This document shows, one piece after another, positions 29,220 to 38,200 of a stretch of 64,000 bases of DNA. The stretch comes from Segatella paludivivens DSM 17968 = JCM 13650 (GTDB lineage: Bacteria; Bacteroidota; Bacteroidia; Bacteroidales; Bacteroidaceae). The notes under the pieces are model-generated. The model was not told the origin of the DNA, ran no database searches, and saw only the letters and a list, made by a program, of their open reading frames with translations. The stretch covers positions 1-64,000 of the forward strand of contig NZ_KB890636.1 of NCBI RefSeq assembly GCF_000373185.1. The letters are read 5' to 3'. Position numbers and translations under genes: made by a program. Numbering within the stretch: position 1 is the first letter of the stretch; every line of letters starts with the position of its first letter.

Positions 29220-30017
29220 ATGAATTTTAAACTAATCAAGCGTATTATCTTAGTAATACTTTTAGCGTGTTCAATGCCGGCTGCGGCACAATTTAATTTT
29301 AAGAAAGTAATTGGTGGTGCATCAAAAGCTGTACAAGCTGTTGTAATTTCTGATGCTGATATGGCTGCATATGTAAAAGAGTATATTGACTGGATGGATA
29401 GCCATAATAAGGTGTGTGATGAAAAAAGCAAATACACTATTCGTCTGAATAAACTGACACAGGGATTGAGTGACGTTGAAGGTGTAAAATTGAATTTCAA
29501 GGTATATTATGTTACAGATATTAATGCATTTGCGTGCGCAGATGGCAGTGTCAGGGTATTTTCTTCGTTAATGGATATTATGACCGATGACGAATTACTT
29601 GGAGTTATAGGTCATGAAATAGGTCATGTGGCACATAAAGATTCTAAGAAAGCTTTTCGCACAGCCTTACTTACTTCTGCATTGAAGGATGCAGCGGCTT
29701 CACAGGGTGGAACAGTGGCTAAACTTACAGATTCCCAATTAGGTGATTTAGGTGAAGCGCTAGTAAACTCTACCTATTCTCAAAGTCAAGAGCGTAACGC
29801 GGATGATTATGGTTATGACTTTTTAAAAAGATCTGGGAAAAACCCTTGGGCAATGGCTTTGTCTTTCAAAAAGTTGAAAGAGTTACAAGATAAAGCTGGT
29901 GGAGAAAAGAACAGCAAGATTAATCAATTATTTTCTTCACATCCTGACTTAGTTACACGTATTGCTCGTATGGAAGAACGTGCGACAAAAGAGGGTATCG
30001 CAAAACCTACGAAGTAA
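29220..30017 (+). CDS. secreted M48-family metalloprotease
   Basis: A 265-residue protein with a signal peptide (1-24, ending PAAAQ) and an M48 peptidase domain. His132-Glu133-x-x-His136 lies in GHEIGHVAHKD, and the third zinc ligand is Glu191 in SQERNADDYG. The preceding VYYVTDINAFACADGSVRVF is the usual M48 strand and hairpin. It resembles LoiP/YcaL or BepA-core type periplasmic proteases, but it lacks TPR repeats and has no lipobox Cys. It probably degrades or quality-controls envelope proteins. It is monocistronic, with a terminator 100 bases downstream. Confidence 0.88.
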   Translation: MNFKLIKRIILVILLACSMPAAAQFNFKKVIGGASKAVQAVVISDADMAAYVKEYIDWMDSHNKVCDEKSKYTIRLNKLTQGLSDVEGVKLNFKVYYVTDINAFACADGSVRVFSSLMDIMTDDELLGVIGHEIGHVAHKDSKKAFRTALLTSALKDAAASQGGTVAKLTDSQLGDLGEALVNSTYSQSQERNADDYGYDFLKRSGKNPWAMALSFKKLKELQDKAGGEKNSKINQLFSSHPDLVTRIARMEERATKEGIAKPTK

Positions 30018-30118
30018 AAGAGAACATTCCTCTTTATAACGAATTTGTGCAAATAAATATGTAAAATGGAGAAGTAGACTTGTTGTTGAAAGCTCTATAT
30101 ACAATTTCTTAATATACG

Positions 30119-30155
30119 AACTGCCTCAAAGCGAATACTTTAAGGCAGTTTTTTT
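30119..30155 (+). terminator. rho-independent terminator after the M48 gene
   Basis: AACTGCCT (30119-30126) pairs with AGGCAGTT (30143-30150), with a further four-base inner stem after one mismatch, and is followed by a run of seven T. Confidence 0.85.
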
Positions 30156-30615
30156 GTTGTATCAAAACGTTCTCTATTTTGTCCTTCTTATTCATATATA
30201 TATATTCCTATTTGCCTTTTAGCTTATCAGTTAGTATTGTTTTCAATTTATAAAGATAAGTGTTTTTGAAGATATGATTATTATAACGAATTTGTGTTAA
30301 AATTCTTCCCGTAAATAATAACGTACAATATTTTTGTCTATATTTACAAAAGAAAGAGGGGCTTATTCCCCTAATTTAATAACCACTCTAATGATAAATG
30401 ATGAATGAAAAATTTAAAACAACAAGCGATGTTGATTCCATATATTGCCATTATTAATACTTAAACTATTATGGTTAGGCGCAGCCTACTTTAGTTGTGA
30501 TGAATTATGATAAGGAAAGTATGTTCGATGCTTTTGTACTCAGCTTCACTTAGGTGAGTAATTATTACAAAATGAAGTGTATATATAAATGCTATACACA
30601 TTTAAATAGTCTATT
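30156..30615. other. AT-rich intergenic stretch without a recognised gene
   Basis: No convincing coding frame. The only structure I see is a short hairpin, TAGGC-GCA-GCCTA, at 30476-30488. No clear TAnnTTTG promoter for the following gene was found. Confidence 0.5.
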
Positions 30616-31185
30616 ATGAAACGTAATTTTTGGAAAAGGTTTTCCTTGTTCTCAATATGTATTTTTCTGTGTTTGAGTAGCTCATCACAAAGTAAAATAC
30701 TTAAAAATACCACTGTTCCCAATGTGGAAAATGATATATTGATTTGTGATAGTACGTCGAAACCAAGATTAAAATTCTTCGTCAAAAGGGATTATGATAT
30801 TTTTGAGGCAAAAAAGAATACTACTGTCAAAGAATTGGATCGTGTTATGGATTTCGGGCTCCTTGAAGGTGATACTAGGGATAGCCTAATGTCTTTATGC
30901 AGATGTGCTGTTACTCAGGTTGCTAGGCCTGCTGAGATACAAAAACTTTGTACATCCAGATATTCGATGGTTATTAAGCTCTATGTCGGTAAAGGTGGAG
31001 TTGTGATTTATGATGAATTGGAGTTTAAAAGAGATTACAGTTCAATACTTTCGGATGTCCAAAAGTCTCAAATCTTAAAATTATTGTTGAAGTCTACGGT
31101 AAATAATGAACGTACTAGTAGAATAAAAGATTATACCATTATAAATTACTCTATTAATGCATTGTTTAAGAACAAAAACAAGTAA
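30616..31185 (+). CDS. exported protein of unknown function
   Basis: A 189-residue protein with a signal peptide (1 to about 26; LFSICIFLCLSSSSQ). The mature part is basic and Ser/Thr-rich with no recognised domain. It contains two cysteines in LMSLCRCAVTQ, which could bind metal or form a disulfide, a CTSRYS segment, and a central IKLYVGKGGVVIYDELEF beta-hairpin. It lies 82 bases before an ABC exporter gene pair on the same strand and may share its transcript, but a functional link is not shown. Confidence 0.6.
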   Translation: MKRNFWKRFSLFSICIFLCLSSSSQSKILKNTTVPNVENDILICDSTSKPRLKFFVKRDYDIFEAKKNTTVKELDRVMDFGLLEGDTRDSLMSLCRCAVTQVARPAEIQKLCTSRYSMVIKLYVGKGGVVIYDELEFKRDYSSILSDVQKSQILKLLLKSTVNNERTSRIKDYTIINYSINALFKNKNK

Positions 31186-31267
31186 TGCTTATTGCGATTG
31201 AGCGTGTATCATTTTAGCATTAAAAACTCAAAGGAAAGTATTACTCTAGATTTTATAATATAAATGG

Positions 31268-32188
31268 ATGGAACAATCTGAAAATATACTTACTGTTAAG
31301 CACTTGAAGAAGTCTTATAAAACCTCCTCTGGTGCTATTGATGTTCTCAAAGATGTAAATTTAGAGCTTGGTAATGGCGTGACAGCTATTCTAGGACCTA
31401 ATGGGGTCGGGAAGACGACATTAATCAAGATATGTACTGATTTGCTCAATTTCGATGAAGGACAAGTCGCTTATTGTGGTAAAGATTTGAAAAGCATGAC
31501 TAAAAAGGAGAAAAGCCAAACTTTTTCTCTGTTGTCTGAAGGAAGTCGCAATCTGTATTACAAACTTACGCCACTAGAAAACATCAAGTATTTCGCCACA
31601 TTGAGAGGTCTTTCTTTTGAAACCATCAAGGAGTATAGTCTCAATCTATTTCAGAAACTCAATCTGTATGAGAAAAAGGGAGAAATGGTAGAAAATCTAT
31701 CAAGAGGTATGCAGCAGAAAGTTGCCGTTGTATGTGCATTGAGCATGAATACCCCCGTGACTTTCTTAGACGAGCCAACTCTTGGACTTGATATGGAGAG
31801 CAGTATCAACTTGAGTAAATTCCTTAGAGGTCCTGAATTCACTTCAAATAGATCTATTATCATCACATCCCATGACTTTAGTTTCATTGAAAATACTGCC
31901 ACTCAGATATACAAATTGCAGGATGGAATGATGGTAGAGAAGAAAGATATTGGAGAAAGCGACGATACATTTATCATACGAATTAATCATCCGGATATTG
32001 ATAAAATAAATGATGATGGTTTAGAAGTTATTGACGCATGTGGCCAATATTGCACCATTAAGATATCGACTTCTTCTTTACTGTTAGGCGAAGAGATACA
32101 TAAATTGAACGATGCTGGTCACGAGATCGTTTGTGTAGAGGCTGCGAATCAAAATATTACGAATTTCTATCTAAATAAAGAACCATGA
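31268..32188 (+). CDS. ABC transporter ATP-binding protein
   Basis: A 306-residue ABC ATPase of the NatA/CcmA type. Walker A is GPNGVGKTT (about 41-49), the signature is LSRGMQQK (about 143), Walker B is TFLDEPT (about 167), and the H-loop lies in SIIITSHDFSF. The last 90 residues form an alpha/beta accessory domain common in ABC-2 exporters. Its stop overlaps the permease start (ATGA), so the pair is coupled. The cargo is unknown; no peptide-maturation enzyme is nearby. Confidence 0.92.
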   Translation: MEQSENILTVKHLKKSYKTSSGAIDVLKDVNLELGNGVTAILGPNGVGKTTLIKICTDLLNFDEGQVAYCGKDLKSMTKKEKSQTFSLLSEGSRNLYYKLTPLENIKYFATLRGLSFETIKEYSLNLFQKLNLYEKKGEMVENLSRGMQQKVAVVCALSMNTPVTFLDEPTLGLDMESSINLSKFLRGPEFTSNRSIIITSHDFSFIENTATQIYKLQDGMMVEKKDIGESDDTFIIRINHPDIDKINDDGLEVIDACGQYCTIKISTSSLLLGEEIHKLNDAGHEIVCVEAANQNITNFYLNKEP

Positions 32189-32958
32189 AATACTATTTGA
32201 ATTTATTTATCCAAGAATTTGAGAAGACATGTAAAATCGCAATGCGATACAAGTTTGACACAATATTCTATATATTTTTCTGGGCAGTTTTAAGCGTAAT
32301 CGTATCCCATGTTCTTTGCGCTAAGCATCCGAGCAATGTACCGATATTTGTCAGTTCATTTATGATTTGGCTCATTACCAATAATAGTTTCATATCTATT
32401 GTAGAATCTATTATGAAAGAAAACACTCAAGGCACTTTGGAACAGTTATATCTTAATGCGCGTTCCTTCTATAGCCTACTAATCATAAAGGGAGTTGCCG
32501 TAAGTATATTATCCATCATAGAATCAATGCTTACTTTATCCTTATGTTTATTGTTTGTGCCAAATGTGAAATTTAGTATGATATTGCAATGGATCTACGT
32601 TTTACCATTGCTCCTTATTGCAATATTCTCACTCATTGGTATTGGTATGACGTGTGCCTCGTTTGCTTTGAAATACAAAAATATCTCAAATTTCTACAGC
32701 ATGGTATCGTCCATACTTTTTGGTATTCTTACTTATGGAGCAATCTTCTTAAACAAGAAACCGATATTGACGATACTCTTTCCCTTTGCTAAGGCTAACG
32801 CAACTATCCAATTATTCTTGAGAGGAAAAACCCAAATCAGTGCAAATGCCTATATCATCATAATTATCAATGACCTGCTCATGATGGCATTAGGTTATGT
32901 TGTTTTGAAATATTATCTAAAAGAATCCAAGAAGTCTGGTTCCTTGTCTAAATTCTAA
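32185..32958 (+). CDS. ABC-2 type membrane permease
   Basis: A 257-residue integral membrane protein with about six transmembrane helices (about 28-45, 52-70, 100-128, 135-160, 170-190 and 225-245) and the amphipathic QGTLEQLYLNARSFY coupling-helix segment typical of ABC-2 exporters. It is translationally coupled to the ATPase at 31268. Together they form one half-transporter unit that presumably dimerises. The substrate cannot be told from sequence. Confidence 0.88.
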   Translation: MKYYLNLFIQEFEKTCKIAMRYKFDTIFYIFFWAVLSVIVSHVLCAKHPSNVPIFVSSFMIWLITNNSFISIVESIMKENTQGTLEQLYLNARSFYSLLIIKGVAVSILSIIESMLTLSLCLLFVPNVKFSMILQWIYVLPLLLIAIFSLIGIGMTCASFALKYKNISNFYSMVSSILFGILTYGAIFLNKKPILTILFPFAKANATIQLFLRGKTQISANAYIIIIINDLLMMALGYVVLKYYLKESKKSGSLSKF

Positions 32959-33032
32959 GGGAAGCTTCATGTTATGAAGACAAGTATTTAGCAATCAAGG
33001 ATATTAATCTGCTGGGGAAAACGGATTTATAC

Positions 33033-33063
33033 AATGCTACTATCGAATTTCGATAGTAGCATT
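33033..33063. terminator. bidirectional terminator shared by the ABC permease and HU-like genes
   Basis: A perfect 15-base inverted repeat (AATGCTACTATCGAA and its complement) with a one-base centre. It overlaps the stop codon and last codons of the minus-strand HU-like gene and lies 75 bases after the permease stop, so it can end both convergent transcripts. Confidence 0.75.
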
Positions 33064-33426
33064 ATCTGTCAAGCTACGTGTGAGCTTCCAAGTTACGGAA
33101 TCTCGCTTAGTATCCTCACGGAATTTGAGATGGACACCATGGATGTTTGATTGCTTGAAATCGGCAGGATTGGAGACAGAATCACTCGTTACTCCTACGT
33201 GAAAACTGCCAAGACAATTTACGGTGACTTCTTCACCATTAAGAAGGTGATCATGGATTACATCTATCAACTCTGTAAGTACCAACTTCACGTCGCTGCA
33301 TGTGGCGGAACAGTTTCTTTGTATCTCATCGGAAATTTCGTTCATGTCAATTTTACCTGTCTTTCTAGTTCGTGCAAAATGTTTTTCCTCACTTCTGGAC
33401 TTCTCTAGTGTGCATTGTATTGCCAT
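33040..33426 (-). CDS. HU/IHF-related DNA-binding protein
   Basis: A 128-residue member of the Bacteroidota HU-like family (longer than the roughly 90-residue HU). The N-terminal AIQCTLEKSRSEEKHFARTR and the GEEVTVNCLGSFHVGV hairpin match that family, and VKLVLTELIDVIHDHLLNG is the dimerisation helix. I start at 33426 (MAIQCTL) rather than eight codons earlier, because family members begin there. It would bind and bend DNA. In Bacteroidales such genes often lie beside structured or mobile DNA; here 700 bases of repeat-rich DNA lie directly upstream. Confidence 0.8.
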   Translation of the reverse strand: MAIQCTLEKSRSEEKHFARTRKTGKIDMNEISDEIQRNCSATCSDVKLVLTELIDVIHDHLLNGEEVTVNCLGSFHVGVTSDSVSNPADFKQSNIHGVHLKFREDTKRDSVTWKLTRSLTDNATIEIR

Positions 33427-33498
33427 ATTTTTTTTAGTTTTAAAATCCAATATCCTACATGTTTTTGCGTAACTATTTGCAATTCAGTTTGTTAGATT

Positions 33499-33916
33499 AT
33501 GTATGATTACCTAAAAACATACATGGAACGGAGTAATAAGGCCCATATCACTCAGAAGTCCTACATGCGTTGCAGAGTAATATGGGCCTTATTACTCAAC
33601 GGCGCAACGAAAATGGTGATTTTGTTATTGTTGCGCTGGCTGATTATTCTGTTATAATGAGCAGGTATTCCATACTAACTGTTACTCTTCTTGATTAAAA
33701 TCCACGGTTAGGCAAAAGTCGTTCTACCTTTGCCTGTGTTTTATGGTTGCAATCAATCAATTTATAGTGTTTCCTTATTCTATTTTTTTTATGTCGTAGA
33801 AATTGGGTAAAGACCATGTATGATTCATGTATGAAACATGTATGATATGGCTATATCATACATTAGCAAACGTATTGATAGTAAGCGATTTAACCCTAGC
33901 ATGTATGTTATGTATG
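33499..33916. repeat. cluster of eight ATGTATG / CATACAT motifs
   Basis: Forward ATGTATG at 33499, 33816, 33827, 33838, 33901 and 33910; reverse CATACAT at 33518 and 33857. Three copies (33815-33847) form an 11-base tandem array (CATGTATGATT, CATGTATGAAA, CATGTATGATA). The last of these forms a 10-base inverted repeat with 33854-33863. The density is far above chance for a seven-base word in about 420 bases. Confidence 0.8.
33531..33597. repeat. 23-base inverted repeat (large hairpin)
   Basis: Left arm 33531-33553 and right arm 33575-33597 are complementary at 22 of 23 positions, around a 21-base centre. Arms begin GAGTAATAAGGCCCATAT. A smaller inverted repeat (GCGCAAC 33602-33608, GTTGCGC 33630-33636) follows. 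No T-run follows either arm and no gene reads into it, so it does not look like an ordinary terminator. Confidence 0.85.
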
Positions 33917-34116
33917 TTTTTTTTAACATTTTTAGAATTTTCGTTTTCCATGTGTCGATTAGCGATGCAAAGATAGAATTGCACTTGGGGAGGAAATACA
34001 AAAGAGAGCATACGAAACATACGTGTGTCATAAATAATAACAACGTTTTTGGGGTATGTTTAATTCGTTGTGCAAACGATTGTGCAATTTTTATATAAAA
34101 CAATTGGGGGGATATG

Positions 34117-34146
34117 TTTGATATTTCGGAAATAATGCTATATTTG
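34117..34146 (+). promoter_or_regulatory. promoter of the 36-residue peptide gene
   Basis: TTTG (34117-34120), 18 bases, then TATATTTG (34139-34146); near-perfect Bacteroidota promoter 27 bases before the ATG. Confidence 0.7.
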
Positions 34147-34173
34147 CACTTGATTTTTAAAAAACAAATAATT

Positions 34174-34284
34174 ATGAATAAAGATAATCTACTTTTAACG
34201 AGTAATGGGGATGAATCAAAGGATGCATCTGCTGACATAGATTTCAATATGTGGCTTTTGGAGTTCCTTGATAGAAAAGTTTAA
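34174..34284 (+). CDS. putative 36-residue peptide of unknown function
   Basis: An open frame starting ATG at 34174 and ending TAA at 34284. The peptide is acidic in its first two thirds (NGDESKDASADIDF) and ends in a hydrophobic and charged helix-like tail (MWLLEFLDRKV). It has no signal peptide, Cys or obvious cleavage motif. Support for a real gene is its context: a well-formed promoter ends 27 bases before the start, and a strong terminator begins 46 bases after the stop, giving a unit of about 220 bases. No matching family is known to me. A small RNA with an incidental frame is the main alternative. Confidence 0.5.
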   Translation: MNKDNLLLTSNGDESKDASADIDFNMWLLEFLDRKV

Positions 34285-34330
34285 GTTTTAGGTACATTTT
34301 CTCGACATGAAATATTATAATCGCGAAAAT

Positions 34331-34372
34331 AATATGGGCTGGCACATCACAATATGCCAGCCCATATTTTTT
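34331..34372 (+). terminator. strong rho-independent terminator
   Basis: AATATGGGCTGGCA (34331-34344) pairs perfectly with TGCCAGCCCATATT (34355-34368) around a ten-base loop and runs into seven T. It ends the small peptide unit and may also serve the opposite strand. Confidence 0.9.
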
Positions 34373-34396
34373 TCATGTCTCCATGAAATAAGAATA

Positions 34397-34834
34397 TTAT
34401 TTTGTTATGTGTGAACGTACAAGATCAGAAACGACCTTGCCGTCAGCAGAACTCCATTTTTCTTTTACTTCCTTTATCACCGCACCCATCTGCTTTTGTT
34501 CTATTCCGTCAGGATAAGAAGACTTGATGAAAGCATCTATTTCGTCATTTGAAGGAGCCTGAGGAAGTAGGGTTTCTAAAATGATGTATTCAGCCTTTTC
34601 GTTGTCGGCAAGGTCTTGGCGGTTGTTAGCAAGATATATTTTTTCGCTTTCCTGGCGTTCTTTCACCATTTTGCGTATAATCTGAATCTCTGCGGCATCG
34701 TCTAGAGGTTTTGCGTTTTTCGCGGTTGTGAACTTTAGAAACTCACTCTTAAGAAGGCGGTAAACTGCTGACTTCTCTTTGTCACCAGACTTCATAGAAG
34801 TCATAATCATTTTGTTGATTTCACTGTTATACAT
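34397..34834 (-). CDS. GatB/YqeY domain-containing protein
   Basis: A 145-residue YqeY-family protein. The N-terminal INKMIMTSMKSGDKEKSAVYRLLKSEF and the C-terminal QKQMGAVIKEVKEKWSSADGKVVSDLVR are diagnostic; the latter is the tRNA-binding-type tail shared with GatB. I start at 34834 (MYNSEINKMIM), since the 28 upstream codons overlap the divergent promoter region. The family is widespread; a role in tRNA amidotransfer is suggested by the shared domain but not established. Candidate minus-strand -7 boxes lie at 34871-34878 and 34883-34890. Confidence 0.9.
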   Translation of the reverse strand: MYNSEINKMIMTSMKSGDKEKSAVYRLLKSEFLKFTTAKNAKPLDDAAEIQIIRKMVKERQESEKIYLANNRQDLADNEKAEYIILETLLPQAPSNDEIDAFIKSSYPDGIEQKQMGAVIKEVKEKWSSADGKVVSDLVRSHITK

Positions 34835-34940
34835 AAGCTTATATATTATATGTGTTTGCTTGTTAATGAGCAAAAATAGTGCCAAAGATACTATTTTTGC
34901 GTTTAACTGACTTTGCAACCAGGTTGTATTTCCTTTTCTA

Positions 34941-34948
34941 TACCTTTG
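34941..34948 (+). promoter_or_regulatory. -7 promoter box of the P-type ATPase gene
   Basis: TACCTTTG fits TAnnTTTG, 27 bases before the chosen start at 34976. No well-spaced -33 box is present, so a metal-responsive activator is possible. Confidence 0.5.
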
Positions 34949-34975
34949 CCCTCGAAAACAATAATAAGATTAATT

Positions 34976-36889
34976 ATGGAAGAAAAAAATATGCATAGTC
35001 ATGAGCATGAAGAAGAGGGAATGGCACTTTGGCAGATAATCATGTCTGCGGTAATGCTCGTTGTAGGTATGATAGCCAGTGCAAAAGGTGTGAACATGTT
35101 TGAAAACAACACACTCAAACTTGTATGGTATGTCATTGCTTTCATGCCGGTAGGCTTGCCAGTAATGAAGGAAGCTTGGGAAGCTATTGTTGACGATACT
35201 GACTTCTTCAGTGAATTTATGCTAATGTCTGTTGCCACGATAGGAGCGTTTGCTCTGGGGGAGTACCCTGAGGCTGTGGCAGTGATGTTGCTTTACTCAA
35301 TAGGAGAGGCTTTGCAGGATAAGGCTGTTGACAAGGCACGTGACAATATAAAGAGTCTTGTTGCCTTTCGCCCAGACATGGCAAGAATAGTGCATGGACA
35401 GGAATATAAAGAGGTTAAACCTGAAGAGGTGAATATTGATGATATCATTGAGGTGAGACCAGGAGAACGTGTACCTTTGGATGGCAAACTCGTTACTGCT
35501 GCTACATCAATGAATACAGCTGCACTAACAGGTGAATCTGTCCCACGACTGATTGAGACAGGAAAGGAAGTGATGGCTGGAATGATTGCTACAGACAGCG
35601 TGATACGTATTGCTGTGACACGTATCTCTGCCGAGAGTGCAATAAGCAGAATCTTGTCTATGGTTGAGGAGGCTGCAAATCGTAAATCCCCTACAGAGAC
35701 ATTTATCCATAAGTTTGCGCATGTATATACTCCAGTCGTGATATTGCTTGCAGTACTCGTTGTTGTTCTTCCATGGTTACTTTCTTTTGCCACAACTTAT
35801 GATTACGTTTTTTCTGAGTGGTTCAAGCGTGCGCTTGTATTCCTTGTTATCAGTTGTCCGTGTGCACTAGTTATCAGCATACCTTTAGGTTATTTCGGCG
35901 GTATCGGTGCGGCTAGTAAAAGAGGAATACTCTTCAAGGGTAGCAATTATCTTGACGCTATTGCAAATCTTGACGCAGTGGTGTTTGATAAGACGGGAAC
36001 TCTCACAACAGGCGAATTCAAAGTGCAGCAGGTTGTAGGTATTTCTGATGAAGATATGGCTTTAGTAGCCGCCGTAGAAGCGTTTAGTAGTCATCCAATA
36101 GCTTCTGCTATTACAAAATATGCTGGTAAAGACAACGTGACTGTAGATGACTCATTATTGAAAAATATTCCAGGGGCAGGAGTTGAATATGGAGATATGC
36201 TCATTGGAACGCTGAAATTGCTTCGTGATAATGGAGTTGAGTATGGTAAGTCATTAGAAAGTATTCCTGAGACAATTGTTGCTGTAGCAAAGAAAGGACA
36301 GTTAATCGGCTATATATTACTTGCAGATACTCCCAAGAAAGATACAGCGACTCTTCCACAACGACTCAGAAGACAGGGCGTTAAGATTATGCAGATATTG
36401 AGTGGTGACAAACAGGCGTTGATAGACAAACTTGTAGCGTCACTGAATAAAGACAGCGAGACTCATGTCACAGGATTTGGTGACCTGCTTCCGCAAGATA
36501 AGGTGTCACATATTTCTGCACTTAAAGAACAAGGCAAGAAGGTTGCTTTTGTTGGAGACGGCATTAATGATGCTCCTGTATTGGCGCTGAGTGATGTTGG
36601 TGTAGCAATGGGCGCAATGGGATCGGATATGGCAGTGGAGACCGCTGATGTGGTTATTCAGACAGACGAACCAGGAAAGGTTGCTGAAGCTATTGCAATA
36701 GGTAAGCGCACACGAAGAATTGTATATCAGAATATCGTGTTTGCGATAGGTGTAAAACTTCTTGTGATGGTACTAGGAGTCTTTGGTGTCGCCAATCTTT
36801 GGGAAGCTGTGTTTGCCGATAGTGGAGTAGCATTGCTTGCTGTTATGAACAGTACACGTATATTCTTAACGAAAAAAAGTGGGATTTAA
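34976..36889 (+). CDS. heavy-metal translocating P-type ATPase (Zn/Cd type)
   Basis: A 637-residue P1B ATPase. It has a short His-rich N-terminus (MHSHEHEEE) instead of a ferredoxin-like metal-binding domain, and paired helices at about 15-65 and 75-110. The A-domain has TGES (LTGESVP). The metal-site motif is Cys294-Pro-Cys296 (SCPCAL), with Asp338 in DKTGT as the phosphorylated residue, SHPIAS as the HP motif, and GDGINDAP. The last helices carry a Lys (GVKLLVM) and ADSG, the P1B-2 pattern of ZntA-type Zn/Cd/Pb exporters. It probably exports divalent metal ions across the inner membrane. The start at 34976 is chosen because it follows the -7 box; the 21 upstream codons are non-coding in character. 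Confidence 0.92.
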   Translation: MEEKNMHSHEHEEEGMALWQIIMSAVMLVVGMIASAKGVNMFENNTLKLVWYVIAFMPVGLPVMKEAWEAIVDDTDFFSEFMLMSVATIGAFALGEYPEAVAVMLLYSIGEALQDKAVDKARDNIKSLVAFRPDMARIVHGQEYKEVKPEEVNIDDIIEVRPGERVPLDGKLVTAATSMNTAALTGESVPRLIETGKEVMAGMIATDSVIRIAVTRISAESAISRILSMVEEAANRKSPTETFIHKFAHVYTPVVILLAVLVVVLPWLLSFATTYDYVFSEWFKRALVFLVISCPCALVISIPLGYFGGIGAASKRGILFKGSNYLDAIANLDAVVFDKTGTLTTGEFKVQQVVGISDEDMALVAAVEAFSSHPIASAITKYAGKDNVTVDDSLLKNIPGAGVEYGDMLIGTLKLLRDNGVEYGKSLESIPETIVAVAKKGQLIGYILLADTPKKDTATLPQRLRRQGVKIMQILSGDKQALIDKLVASLNKDSETHVTGFGDLLPQDKVSHISALKEQGKKVAFVGDGINDAPVLALSDVGVAMGAMGSDMAVETADVVIQTDEPGKVAEAIAIGKRTRRIVYQNIVFAIGVKLLVMVLGVFGVANLWEAVFADSGVALLAVMNSTRIFLTKKSGI

Positions 36890-36901
36890 GTCCCACTTTT
36901 T
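36875..36901. terminator. terminator shared by the ATPase and CE1 esterase genes
   Basis: AAAAGTGGGA (36875-36884) pairs with TCCCACTTTT (36891-36900) around a six-base loop that contains the ATPase stop codon. T-runs on both strands make it bidirectional. Confidence 0.85.
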
Positions 36902-36905
36902 GTTT

Positions 36906-38150
<1,245 letters not shown>

Positions 38151-38200
38151 TTATTGATTTTTGTAATAATAATAATTCTTTTATACTGCATAATTATGGA

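Noticed and set aside
33825..34247. 140-codon minus-strand frame in the repeat-rich region
   Set aside because: Low-complexity translation across the repeat array and antisense to the small peptide unit; no signal for translation and no family.
33040..34372. HU / small membrane peptide / amidase trio known from Bacteroidales
   Set aside because: The 36-residue peptide has no transmembrane helix and no amidase gene is present.
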